Origin: JBBDNC01 sp040877875
GTDB taxonomy: Bacteria; Bacteroidota; Rhodothermia; Balneolales; Balneolaceae
Assembly: GCA_040877875.1 (NCBI GenBank)
Contig: JBBDNC010000057.1
Coordinates: forward strand, 1-29,531
Direction of reading: 5' to 3'
Length of the DNA stretch: 29,531 bases
Under the pieces are notes generated by a model. That model searched no databases, had not been told where the DNA came from, and worked only from the letters and a program-made list of their open reading frames with translations. This document shows positions 16,298 through 23,788 of the stretch, piece after piece. Each line of letters starts with the position of its first letter. Positions within the stretch are counted from its first letter, which is position 1. The translations under genes were made by a program, and so were the position numbers.

Positions 16298-16400
16298 ATA
16301 CCTTTCTGGGGTTCACCAGTTGTTTCCGGAGAGAGTAGCTGAATTTGGGTACAAAATGGAACAGGTAGGATTCTTCAAGATGAGAGTCGATTTCTAGGTC
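16281..16400 (-). pseudogene. Remnant of AAA/DUF4143-type ATPase, middle part
   Basis: Translating the minus strand from 16400 gives 39 codons before a TAA at 16281-16283, containing EESYLFHFVPKFSYSLRKQL followed by VNPRKVYAIDP. This is the well-known block at the start of the DUF4143 region of archaeal-type AAA ATPases (dedicated to unknown functions, found in many prokaryotes). There is no Walker A or B part, no start codon and no continuation, so it is a fragment of a gene normally near 380-400 residues. It lies just downstream of the ParE-type toxin. A second fragment from the C-terminal end of such a protein is at 17151-17348. Confidence 0.65.
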
Positions 16401-16431
16401 TCCAGTGTTACGACAACGGTATTAATCACAT

Positions 16432-16725
16432 TTATCGCCGTGTTAATCCGAATTTGGGATGTCGACGATGATGTCGGATGACAAGTATTCTGATATGTTC
16501 AGATTTGGTTACACGGTAGAGGATCGAGTAGGGAAACCGGTGAATCAGGTGTCGCCGAATCTCATATTTAACAGAAGAATATTGATAGGGATTTTTGACA
16601 ATACGTTCAATTGCACTGTACACTTCTGCACGTAATTCATCCCCAAGCCCATTACGGCGGTTATTGTAAAATTCGATGGCTTCGTTCAGATCAAATGCAG
16701 CAAGAGGGTGATATTCAAGAATCAC
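16432..16725 (-). CDS. ParE/RelE-family toxin
   Basis: This 97-residue protein has the ParE/RelE fold pattern: MILEYHPLAAFDLNEAIEFY at the start, a helical middle (LGDELRAEVYSAIERIVKNP), then RRHLIHRFPYSILYRV and IRILVIRHHRRHP at the end. RelE members cut mRNA in ribosomes, and ParE members block gyrase; the sequence is closer to the ParE-like group, but the target is not settled. The start overlaps the stop of the upstream antitoxin gene by 4 bases, so the two are translationally coupled. Basic composition fits a toxin. It lies between two DUF4143 remnants. Confidence 0.88.
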   Translation of the reverse strand: MILEYHPLAAFDLNEAIEFYNNRRNGLGDELRAEVYSAIERIVKNPYQYSSVKYEIRRHLIHRFPYSILYRVTKSEHIRILVIRHHRRHPKFGLTRR

Positions 16726-16958
16726 CTGTTTTTACTACCGGTCAGTTTTTGAAACTGGGCATGACTCATTGATTTAACTGAACCTGATTCTATTTCATTG
16801 TCACGTTTTAATGCAAGATCAACTCCCTCAGGGTCGAACGTATAGTCTGTGACAAATGCCGTGTCAGCTTCAAGACTCTCCCATGCTGTAACCGCCAGTT
16901 GCTCTCGTTCAGCCGGTGGCAAGTCGAGAATTTTTTTTTCAAGTTTCGTTTTATCCAT
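16722..16958 (-). CDS. Addiction-module antitoxin (putative addiction module component family)
   Basis: A 78-residue acidic protein starting MDKTKLEKKILDLPPAEREQ and containing LAVTAWESLEAD, the pattern of the short antitoxin family often called putative addiction module component (TIGR02574/Unstab_antitox type). It would bind and neutralise the ParE-like toxin encoded immediately downstream (ATGA-type 4 bp overlap) and repress the pair. The usual family length is 70-80 residues, so it appears complete. Nothing resembling an operator was identified in the AT-rich 80 bp upstream. Confidence 0.85.
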   Translation of the reverse strand: MDKTKLEKKILDLPPAEREQLAVTAWESLEADTAFVTDYTFDPEGVDLALKRDNEIESGSVKSMSHAQFQKLTGSKNR

Positions 16959-17056
16959 TGTGGGTAGGATATCTCTTCATTTTATTAGTTCATATTCTAA
17001 AATAATAAACGACGGTGTTTGTACCAAGAAAGACTTCTAATAATAACCCGGAGTAA

Positions 17057-17138
17057 CGTAGAATAGTTGCTCGATTTTGCACTCGATTCTCTACGATCCC
17101 GCACGAACCTGCTTGTCCCGATGAGCCTGTTGGGACGA
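17057..17138 (+). repeat. Nested hairpins and direct repeat next to the DUF4143 scar
   Basis: CGTAGA (17057-17062) and TCTACG (17090-17095) form arms around two direct copies of CTCGATT (17070-17076 and 17082-17088). A second stem pairs 17113-17123 with 17128-17138 across an AGCC loop. As plus-strand RNA all 11 pairs form if G-U pairs are counted; as minus-strand RNA five become mismatches. This points to a plus-strand RNA fold or a repeat element. No gene is seen in 16959-17150. Confidence 0.35.
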
Positions 17139-17150
17139 CGTCTCTTGGTT

Positions 17151-17348
17151 CTACCTTTCAGCTTCAGTTACCCAGTCCAGGTAGTTATTCCGGTTGATGA
17201 CAGTATAGGGTGCATCGGGGTAGGCTTTTGCAAATGCGGCCGGGGCTTTGCCTGTCTTTTTCTGCCACTTGCATTCCAGCGCCTCCATTTGCTGCATACT
17301 GTTGATTTCAATGAGATCTATCTCCTGTCCCGTCAACCGGTAATATCC
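17151..17348 (-). pseudogene. Remnant of AAA/DUF4143-type ATPase, C-terminal part
   Basis: The minus-strand frame ending at TAG 17151-17153 reads YYRLTGQEIDLIEI, then MEALECKWQKK and YPDAPYTVINRNNYLDWV. This is the C-terminal domain of DUF4143-type AAA ATPases, with the nuclease-like ExK pattern (ECKW). It can start only from a TTG at 17336 and lacks everything upstream; the frame similarity reaches back into the last codons of tag. It is best read as a truncated relic and not as a working gene. The sister fragment at 16281-16400 comes from an earlier part of the same kind of protein but lies downstream of it. Confidence 0.65.
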
Positions 17349-17908
17349 CCGTACCGAAAACAGTTCACCAGGTGGTCGTTAACCATTCCGGTCGCCTGCA
17401 TATGGGCGTAACAGATCGTTGAGCCTATAAATTTAAAGCCGTCCCTTTTTAACTGTTTGCTCATCCGGTCGGATTGTTCTGTTTTGGCAGGAATTTCGTC
17501 GAGTAATTTAAAACGGTTCATAATAGGTTTCCCGTCCGTAAACTGCCACATATAGTCACTGAAACTGCGCCTCGACTCCACGATCTTCAGAAATGCCCGG
17601 GCGTTGGTAACCGTGGATTTAACTTTTAAGCGGTTACGGATGATGGCCGGGTTTTGCAACAGCGATTCGATTTTCTCCTCATCGTACAGGGCTATTTTTT
17701 CCGGGTCAAATTCGTCGAAGGCCTCCCGGTATCCCTCCCGTTTTTTCAATACAGTGGCCCAGCTTAACCCCGCCTGGGCTCCTTCCAGGATCAGCATTTC
17801 AAACTGGTGGAGGTCGTCGTACGAGGGGACCCCCCACTCCGTGTCGTGGTACCGGATGTATTCGGGAAACCCGAGACACCAGGAACAGCGGTTCGTGTTA
17901 TCAGTCAT
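17333..17908 (-). CDS. tag: DNA-3-methyladenine glycosylase I
   Basis: Tag excises 3-methyladenine from alkylated DNA, starting base excision repair. The 191 residues match the family. RCSWC at 7-11, YHDTEWGVP (20-28), FEMLILEGAQAGLSWATVL and the C-terminal NDHLVNC are diagnostic. The four zinc ligands seen in E. coli Tag (two Cys, two His) map to Cys8, His21, His179 and Cys183. The start ATG at 17908 gives the usual N-terminus. Its stop overlaps the beginning of the DUF4143 C-terminal remnant, so the scar starts exactly at the tag end. It is otherwise a single gene; 17909-18171 upstream holds no gene. Confidence 0.95.
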   Translation of the reverse strand: MTDNTNRCSWCLGFPEYIRYHDTEWGVPSYDDLHQFEMLILEGAQAGLSWATVLKKREGYREAFDEFDPEKIALYDEEKIESLLQNPAIIRNRLKVKSTVTNARAFLKIVESRRSFSDYMWQFTDGKPIMNRFKLLDEIPAKTEQSDRMSKQLKRDGFKFIGSTICYAHMQATGMVNDHLVNCFRYGDITG

Positions 17909-18171
17909 GGATATGTATCCGGCTTACAATTGTTGTTTACGAAACTTCCGGGCCAGGTAAACCTGGAATAATAGCTCCGTACAAGTGAGAAAACAGACTC
18001 TTCCAACTCAAGGATCTTTTTTCCTGTACATAAATTTGAGACCTGACCAGTCATCATCCACGGCACTTCCCGGATCCTGAGAATCCAATTATTGCTCTGT
18101 TTATACGAGAGCAGTAACTTCAGGCTTTCCGGAATATATTATTTTCTTGTTAATAAAGGAGGAAAAGCAAA

Positions 18172-18693
18172 ATGGATCTTCGTTATCCGATTGGAAAATT
18201 TTCATTCGAAGGATCACTCACGCCTGCTGAACGAGAGGAGGCCATCGATCAAATCGAAAACGTACCGGCAGGCCTTCGGGAAGCTGTGAAGGGGTTGTCG
18301 GACAAGCAGCTCGATACTCCCTACCGGCCGGAAGGATGGACGCTGAGGCAGGTTGTCCATCATCTGCCGGACAGTCATATGAATGCCTATATCCGCTTCA
18401 GGCTTGGACTCACCGAGGAGGAACCGACCATCAAACCCTATTATGAGGACAGGTGGGCGGAGCTGACGGATGCCCGTTCTGCAGATATTGATATTTCCCT
18501 GAATCTTCTGGAGTCTCTGCACCAAAGGTGGGTTCTGCTTCTCAGGTCAATGAGTGAGGAAGATTGCATGCGCAAAGTCAACCATCCGGAGCAGGGAATT
18601 GTACCGCTCGACAAATTTATCAGTTTATATGCGTGGCACGGCCGCCATCACATTGCCCATATTATCTCGCTGCGTGACAGGATGAATTGGTAG
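18172..18693 (+). CDS. YfiT/DinB-family metal-dependent transferase (bacillithiol transferase-like)
   Basis: This 173-residue four-helix protein matches the YfiT branch of the DinB superfamily. MDLRYPIGKF, then RPEGWTLRQVVHHLPDSHMN (52-71) and YAWHGRHHIAHI (153-164) are typical; His64, His159/160 and His163 would form the metal site by analogy with Bacillus YfiT. B. subtilis relatives (BstA) join bacillithiol to electrophiles, so a thiol-conjugation detoxification role is likely, but the thiol used here is unknown. It has the clearest ribosome site in the window: AAAGGAGG 8 bases before the ATG. It stands alone, convergent with the minus-strand porin gene. Confidence 0.9.
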   Translation: MDLRYPIGKFSFEGSLTPAEREEAIDQIENVPAGLREAVKGLSDKQLDTPYRPEGWTLRQVVHHLPDSHMNAYIRFRLGLTEEEPTIKPYYEDRWAELTDARSADIDISLNLLESLHQRWVLLLRSMSEEDCMRKVNHPEQGIVPLDKFISLYAWHGRHHIAHIISLRDRMNW

Positions 18694-18812
18694 GTTGGCT
18701 TTCTCTTCTATCAACTACCTGGAGGATACGGTGTGTACCCTGTTTCTTATGATTTCAAACAGATTGCGTGACAAGAGGGAAAATTGAATTTTTAGGCGGG
18801 TTCCCCGTTAAT

Positions 18813-18845
18813 AAAAAAAGCGCCCCGGCGAGAACCGGGACGCTT
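18813..18845 (-). terminator. Intrinsic terminator of the porin/amt region
   Basis: On the minus strand AAGCG-T-CCCGG pairs with CCGGG-G-CGCTT around a TTCTCG loop, followed by seven Ts. It lies about 80 bp after the stop of the outer-membrane barrel gene and is the clearest terminator in the window. Confidence 0.85.
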
Positions 18846-18927
18846 CACAGGAAACAAAACTGAACTTTTGCCGAGATGCAAAAGTCAGCTCGTTTTCGGA
18901 ACAGAACATCAAATTTGCCTGCTTTAC

Positions 18928-19608
18928 TTATAATCCGAATCCGAAGACAAAGAACAGAGTCTCGTTATAGGGATTTGTGGTTACGGAAGCGGATAGGTCA
19001 ATGGATAATAATTCCGAGACCTGAACTTCCCTGCTTGTACCAAACCCGAGGTTGATGACGCCGGCGCCGGTCGTGCCGTACGTAGCGGATTCAGACGGCG
19101 TAAAGCCCATAACCAGGTCTAACGGACCGGTATCATAGCCGAGTTCGATGTATACGGAGTTGTCGTCATCGTTGGTTACGAACATTCCGGCGAAGATGCT
19201 GACCGGGAATGAATCGGGCCCTCCATATCCGATGCCTGTTTCAACGAAATGCACATCCGATTCGGAGAAATATCCCGGCCCAACTGGAAAGCTGTAGTCG
19301 GTCAGTACCAGATCGAATGCACCGGCATTTCCGGCATCAATGGTATAGGAGGCATACCAGTCGACTTCCGTTCCGTCCGGGTTGCCGGTTGTTGCAAAAG
19401 CCGCCCAGGTACCGATTGCGAAATTGCCCGCTGTAATACTGATGTCCGGCTGGATACTGGGTGAATTACCAAAATCAGCACCTCGCCAGACGTACCGGCT
19501 CATGATATCTACTCCCAGATCTACCTGGGCTTTGATTTCTGTTGTTGTAAAAAATAGGGCTACGGTAGAGAGTATGAGTACTTTTATGTTGAAATATTTG
19601 TATTTCAT
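18928..19608 (-). CDS. Outer-membrane beta-barrel, TorF-like putative porin
   Basis: From the ATG at 19608 the product has 226 residues: a Sec signal peptide (about 1-27, ending EIKAQ before VDLGVD) and then alternating amphipathic strands. VDIMSRYVWRGADFGNSPSIQPDI is the family-typical start (in pieces: DIMSRYVWRG and SPSIQPDI), and the strand LGYDTGPLDLVMGFTP and the C-terminal LFFVFGFGL fit a barrel ending in hydrophobic residues. The open frame extends 22 codons upstream of this start, but only the ATG at 19608 gives a proper signal peptide. It is 3' of amt on the same strand, and in Bacteroidota such barrels are often next to ammonium transporter genes; passage of ammonium or small nitrogen compounds across the outer membrane is an inference. 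Confidence 0.75.
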   Translation of the reverse strand: MKYKYFNIKVLILSTVALFFTTTEIKAQVDLGVDIMSRYVWRGADFGNSPSIQPDISITAGNFAIGTWAAFATTGNPDGTEVDWYASYTIDAGNAGAFDLVLTDYSFPVGPGYFSESDVHFVETGIGYGGPDSFPVSIFAGMFVTNDDDNSVYIELGYDTGPLDLVMGFTPSESATYGTTGAGVINLGFGTSREVQVSELLSIDLSASVTTNPYNETLFFVFGFGL

Positions 19609-19687
19609 GCTACAGTCGTTTTTAATTTTGGTGATTGGTTGGGAAAAATGATTGAATGAACCGGTCGAATTCAAAAGAAATCAGAAG

Positions 19688-19739
19688 CAAGGAATGAAAA
19701 GAGCAGAGGGAGAATCATCCGCCCTTTCCGAATTCCTTG
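19688..19739. other. Imperfect long stem-loop between amt and porin genes
   Basis: CAAGGAAT (19688-19695) is complementary to ATTCCTTG (19732-19739); the 36-base loop can pair weakly inside (AAAGGG with CCCT on the minus strand). It could end or attenuate transcription from amt into the porin gene. Weak evidence. Confidence 0.25.
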
Positions 19740-19760
19740 TGACCTCCTGATGATTGTTAG

Positions 19761-21215
19761 CTATTTTTGGGAGGATGAAGAAGCAGGTGTCAGGACACTT
19801 TCGATACCGGCAAAGTAAGGATAAGCGATGTTGCCATGCTCTGACATATCCAGGCCGTCTCCTTCAACCTGACTGGAAACTCGAACCCCCATGACTGCCT
19901 TGATCAGGCCGAATACCACGAGTGTGAAGGTAAATGTAGCAGCCAGTATCGCGGTAGTTCCTAACAGTTGAGTCCAGAAGCTTGCACCGGAGTAAAAGAT
20001 GCCGACGGCAACGGTTCCCCAGACTCCGCAAACACCGTGGACTGAAATAGCTCCTACCGGATCGTCGATTTTCAGTTTATCGAAGAAGGTGATGGCAAAA
20101 ACTACAAGCACACCAGCTACGGCTCCGACAACGACTGCACCCAGCGGAGAGATGACATCTGCTCCGGCCGTAATCCCGACCAGCCCGGCAAGAATTCCAT
20201 TCAGCGCCATGGGAGCATCCAGATGCTTCATGATCATTTGGGTAACCACCATAGATGCCAGGGCTCCAGAGGCGGCCGCCAGGGCTGTTGTGACAAAGAC
20301 ATAAGATACACCGGCAGGATCGGCACTTAATACGGATCCGCCATTGAATCCAAACCAACCAAACCAGAGTAAAAATACCCCGACAGTTGCAAGAGGAATA
20401 CTGTGGCCCGGAATCGTATTAATTTCTCCGTCTTCATATTTTCCTCTTCGGGCTCCGAGAAGAAGCACGCATGCCAGTCCGGCGGCGCCTCCTACTCCGT
20501 GGACGAGGGTGGATCCGGCGAAGTCATAAAAGCCGATAGCGTCTAACCAGCCACCGCCCCATACCCAGCTTCCGGTAATCGGATAACTGATGGAAACGAG
20601 CAGAACCCCAAAAATCATGAATGCCGAGAGTTTAATCCTTCCGGTTACACAACCTGAAACGATCGTTGCGGCGGTTGCGGCAAACATAGCCTGAAAGATG
20701 AAATCAGACCAGATCGTCATATCCATTCCGTATCCGGTGGTCAGCATGCCGACCGGATCGGATGCATCATATCCAATGCCGAATCCTCCGAATCCCAGCA
20801 CCCCGTTAAATTCGCCGGGATACATTATCTGAAATCCGACAAATGCATAGGTAAGAATTCCTGCCGTCAGGATGAAGACATTCTTATAAATAACGTTTAC
20901 CGAGTTCTTGGCCTGGGTCAGGCCGCTTTCTACAGAGGCAAACCCAAGGTGCATGATCAGTACAAGAACGGCCGCAATCAAAATCCAAAGGTTGTCAATG
21001 ATGAATTTTACATAGTCAGACGAAGCCTGAAATTCTTCGACCGTACTATATCCTTCTTCCTGAGCTGCGGCTACGGGTACTGCGGGTGCTTCCGAAACTT
21101 GAACGGTGACTTCTTCTACAACTTCTGCGTCTACCGAATGAGCGCTTACGGCGACATATGTGGCAAATGCAGCAAGTCCCAGAAAAAGAATGACCGATTT
21201 AATGATAGGTTTCAT
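19761..21215 (-). CDS. amt: Ammonium transporter (Amt/Mep/Rh family)
   Basis: Amt conducts ammonium into the cytosol through a trimeric inner-membrane channel. The 484 residues include a cleavable-looking signal (1-30) and an Ala/Val/Glu-rich spacer to about residue 68, then 11 membrane segments. The pore histidines are His239 in DFAGSTLVHGVGG and His393 in DPVGAISVHGVCGVWG, and Asp231 is the conserved aspartate before the first. The C-terminal cytosolic tail ends GLDMSEHGNIAYPYF, the region where GlnK/PII proteins bind. No glnK/glnB gene is adjacent in the window, unlike the frequent amt-glnK pairing. The spacer before TM1 is longer than in E. coli AmtB. Upstream of it are two palindromes (21300-21321, 21334-21345). 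Confidence 0.96.
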   Translation of the reverse strand: MKPIIKSVILFLGLAAFATYVAVSAHSVDAEVVEEVTVQVSEAPAVPVAAAQEEGYSTVEEFQASSDYVKFIIDNLWILIAAVLVLIMHLGFASVESGLTQAKNSVNVIYKNVFILTAGILTYAFVGFQIMYPGEFNGVLGFGGFGIGYDASDPVGMLTTGYGMDMTIWSDFIFQAMFAATAATIVSGCVTGRIKLSAFMIFGVLLVSISYPITGSWVWGGGWLDAIGFYDFAGSTLVHGVGGAAGLACVLLLGARRGKYEDGEINTIPGHSIPLATVGVFLLWFGWFGFNGGSVLSADPAGVSYVFVTTALAAASGALASMVVTQMIMKHLDAPMALNGILAGLVGITAGADVISPLGAVVVGAVAGVLVVFAITFFDKLKIDDPVGAISVHGVCGVWGTVAVGIFYSGASFWTQLLGTTAILAATFTFTLVVFGLIKAVMGVRVSSQVEGDGLDMSEHGNIAYPYFAGIESVLTPASSSSQK

Positions 21216-21299
21216 AAGATTAGTTTTGGTTCCTGTTAAAATGAACGCCTACAATTTCAAGTGATTTCAGCCTTTTGTCAATAAAAATTTAGGCAAAAC

Positions 21300-21321
21300 T
21301 ACTAAATAACCTTATTTAGTA
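21300..21321. promoter_or_regulatory. 22 bp palindrome upstream of amt
   Basis: TACTAAATAA-CC-TTATTTAGTA is a perfect inverted repeat with 10-base arms, about 85-106 bp upstream of the amt start. It looks like a dimeric-regulator operator; no known consensus is matched confidently. Confidence 0.45.
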
Positions 21322-21333
21322 ATTATTGTATGG

Positions 21334-21345
21334 AAAAGCGCTTTT
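21334..21345. promoter_or_regulatory. 12 bp palindrome AAAAGCGCTTTT upstream of amt
   Basis: A perfect 12-base palindrome lies 12 bases beyond the 22 bp palindrome. Copies of TTATTGTA at 21323-21330 and 21345-21352 flank it with a 22-base period, near two helical turns, so a protein complex could bind the whole stretch. Confidence 0.3.
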
Positions 21346-21586
21346 TATTGTAAAATTGTGCCTTAGTGGATGGTGAGTTCGCCCGGTTTGAGCTGATCAG
21401 GCCGGGTGATAACGGATGATTTTGAGAGCGGCTAAGGGAATATTTCGAATAAAGTTAAATAATTTAAACGGTTTTCTATTTTGGCCCATCCGGACACATA
21501 TATCTTCTCTAATAATATTAAGTAATTAAGTCTATGAAGGGATCGGTCGTCTCGGGTAGTTGGTGAGCTCTCTATACTTCTTACTA

Positions 21587-23362
21587 TTATTCTACGTCTT
21601 CCATGTAGTTTTTAAGACGGTCTTCCCGTCCTTCTTCTCCTTCTTTTTTCGAGGGATCTTCACTCTCCCATTTTTCCAGCAGATATTGAACGGCATGATG
21701 GGTACTCATATGAAAGTGTGTGCCCCCCATTTTCCTGGCCAGACCTGAACGGAGCATGACATCCCGAATCGGTCCTTTGAGGCCCGAAAAGTGCAATTCA
21801 ATGTCCCAGTCTTCCAGGGTCTCTGCTACCGATCGCAATGATTCGATGGCTGTGGTGTCCAGATCATTGATGCTGGCCCCGTCGACGATCACCGCATGAA
21901 TCCTGTTGCCCCGCTCAGTAGCTTTATGAATGATAAAATCTTTAATGTAATCGGCATTGTTAAATGAAAACGATGCATCGAGCCGGAGAATCAGAATTCC
22001 CTCAACCTGATGAGCTTCGGGATTTCGAGCAATGTCGCGAAATGTTTGAGATCCGCCGATATGTCCCAAAACGGCCATATTCGGGCGGCTGCTTCGGTAA
22101 AGTACAACAATCAGGGAAGCACCGATTCCCAACAGGATCCCTTCCTGAATACCGATTAACAAGACACTGGAAAATGTAAATATGGCAATATACCCGTCTT
22201 CCTGCTTGGTCCTGAACAGGTAAAAGAGCTCCCTGATATTAATAATGGATAATGTGGATACAATAATGATAGCTGCAAGGATGGGAATGGGAATAAAGTA
22301 GAACAAGGGAGTCAGGAACAGGAGGGTTAGTCCGATCAGGCAAGCACAGATAACATTGGATAATGGGGTACGGGTTCCTGCCTCATCACTAACGGCCGAA
22401 CGGGAAAAACTGCCTGAAACCGGCGGACTCTGAAAGAAACTTCCCAATAAGTTCGCAGCTCCCAGGGCAAAAAATTCACGGTTTGGGTTGAGTGGATATC
22501 GGTATTTGGTTGCAAAGGTTTTTCCCAGCGATACGACCGTCATCAATTGTACAATGACCAGGGTGATGACGGTAGGAAGAAGTCGTCGTACATCTTCCAG
22601 CGAAAACTCATGAATTCTGAAATCGGGAAGCCCCGAGGGAATATCCCCGATGACCCGGATCCCATGCATATGTAAATCCAGCCCGATAACCAGGGCAATT
22701 CCGATTCCAAGCAAAACCAGTGATTTCGGGAAGAGGGGCCTAATTCTTCTGATGATGAGAATAAATGCGATGCCGAACAGCCCGATGCCCAGTGCAGTCA
22801 GGTTAAGTTCATTCAACCTGGTAATGAATTTGCCTAAAACAATAAAGATGTACTGGGACCTACCGAGATCGATCCCTGAAAGGTTTCCCAACTGGCTAAA
22901 ACTGATGATCAGCGGGGCGGCTGCTGTGAAACCGAAAATAACAGGTTTGGACAACAGGTTGACGAGTAAACCCAACCGCGCAAAAGCCATGCCCAATTGA
23001 ACGATTCCAACGAGCAGGCTTAACAGCAGTACGACATTGAGATATTTAGCGGTTCCCGGTTCTGCAATGGCGGAGGCACCGGCAGCGATGATAATCATAT
23101 CGGTTGCCACAATGCCGATGGAAAGATGCCGGGAGGTAGTAAAGAGTGGAAAGATCAGGAGGGGAATCAGGGATCCATACAGACCGTAAACCGGTGAAAT
23201 TCCGACAATTACAGCATAAGCCATGACCAGCGGGATCTCCATCACCCCTACGGTCAGGCCGGAAATGAGATCTCCCCGGAAATCGGATTTGGAGTAATCC
23301 GGCAGCCACCTTAAAATTGTAAATTTATTTTTGATCCAGTAAACAACTCCGGTCAGATCCAT
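21587..23362 (-). CDS. SulP/SLC26-family anion transporter with STAS domain
   Basis: The 591-residue inner-membrane protein has the SulP transport core (about 15-425, 14 membrane segments by hydropathy) with FRGDLISGLTVGVMEIPLVM (28-47), SPVYGLYGSLIPLL and SGSFSRSAVSDEAGTRTPLS (316-335), then a cytosolic STAS domain (about 450-565) with VDGASINDLDTTAIESL (493-509). Substrates of the family include sulfate, bicarbonate, chloride and others; none can be assigned. The usual PQ(G/S) before MAYA reads PLV here, which may affect selectivity. The tail (566-591) is highly charged. The gene is on the minus strand 371 bp from amt, probably separate from it. Confidence 0.93.
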   Translation of the reverse strand: MDLTGVVYWIKNKFTILRWLPDYSKSDFRGDLISGLTVGVMEIPLVMAYAVIVGISPVYGLYGSLIPLLIFPLFTTSRHLSIGIVATDMIIIAAGASAIAEPGTAKYLNVVLLLSLLVGIVQLGMAFARLGLLVNLLSKPVIFGFTAAAPLIISFSQLGNLSGIDLGRSQYIFIVLGKFITRLNELNLTALGIGLFGIAFILIIRRIRPLFPKSLVLLGIGIALVIGLDLHMHGIRVIGDIPSGLPDFRIHEFSLEDVRRLLPTVITLVIVQLMTVVSLGKTFATKYRYPLNPNREFFALGAANLLGSFFQSPPVSGSFSRSAVSDEAGTRTPLSNVICACLIGLTLLFLTPLFYFIPIPILAAIIIVSTLSIINIRELFYLFRTKQEDGYIAIFTFSSVLLIGIQEGILLGIGASLIVVLYRSSRPNMAVLGHIGGSQTFRDIARNPEAHQVEGILILRLDASFSFNNADYIKDFIIHKATERGNRIHAVIVDGASINDLDTTAIESLRSVAETLEDWDIELHFSGLKGPIRDVMLRSGLARKMGGTHFHMSTHHAVQYLLEKWESEDPSKKEGEEGREDRLKNYMEDVE

Positions 23363-23626
23363 AGCTGAATTTTTATCCTGCGAACTGAATTTTGTTAAAT
23401 GTATCCGGATCTTCTGTCAAGTACAATGATTTCATATGAATGCACAGTAAATCTTCGGATTCATTGTTTCTTTTTTCATATTTATACTGTATCTCACAAG
23501 GTGTTTTGTTATCGATATTCTATAACAGTTTTTTCAGTTTTTCAGTTTTGCCTTTTCATTTCAGATTTCAGATAATCATTTGGAGGTTTTTGAAAAACCA
23601 GGGGTTTTGTTCAATATCAAAGCCTG

Positions 23627-23642
23627 TCCGCCAGCCGGCGGA
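23627..23642. repeat. Perfect 16 bp copy of the intergenic palindrome
   Basis: TCCGCCAGCCGGCGGA is the best-formed copy of the palindrome family: TCCGCC and GGCGGA arms around AGCC. Related copies are at 41-56, 214-249, 3346-3360 and 27714-27729, all between genes. Confidence 0.65.
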
Positions 23643-23666
23643 TCGGAACCGCAGTTTATTAGGCAT

Positions 23667-23757
23667 AAATGAGGATTTCGAATTCGTGAAAATGCTGAGA
23701 TTGGGCAAAACAACGCTCATTTTTTGAACACGCAGTGATTTTGCAAAGCCCTCATTT
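23667..23757. repeat. Imperfect inverted repeat, possible relic of a mobile element
   Basis: AAATGAGGATTT (23667-23678) and AAAGCCCTCATTT (23745-23757) are roughly inverted, enclosing 66 bp. They might be ends of a small transposon relic, or chance. No transposase is seen. Confidence 0.2.
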
Positions 23758-23788
23758 GGATGGGTACAATGCTATCCTAACCAGATTC

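Larger units (their letters stand above)
21216..21586. other. Intergenic region between amt and the SulP gene
   Basis: The 371 bp contain no gene that I can support. Near the amt start are a TTGACA on the minus strand (about 21279-21284) and the two palindromes listed separately. The part close to the SulP end (21430-21586) is AT-rich without clear hairpins. Confidence 0.5.
23363..23788. other. Intergenic region between SulP and serine hydrolase genes
   Basis: The 426 bp hold no gene I can support. A plus-strand open frame from 23440 to 23727 runs across a repeat copy and has no recognisable domain, no signal and no ribosome site. The region includes the perfect palindrome at 23627-23642 and an imperfect inverted repeat (23667-23678 with 23745-23757). 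Divergent promoters for both flanking genes should lie here, but none is clear. Confidence 0.5.

Noticed and set aside
16140..16397. Plus-strand 85-codon frame opposite the DUF4143 remnant
   Set aside because: The minus-strand translation shows the recognisable YLFHFVPKFSYSLRKQL block; the plus frame has no similarity that I know.
16281..17348. Toxin-antitoxin cassette inserted into a single DUF4143 gene
   Set aside because: The fragment order is wrong: the C-terminal piece precedes the middle piece in the direction of transcription. A single insertion cannot give this.
23440..23727. Plus-strand 95-codon frame upstream of the serine hydrolase
   Set aside because: No ribosome site, it runs through a repeat copy, and no domain is recognisable. 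Possibly a piece of a decayed element, but not supported as a gene.
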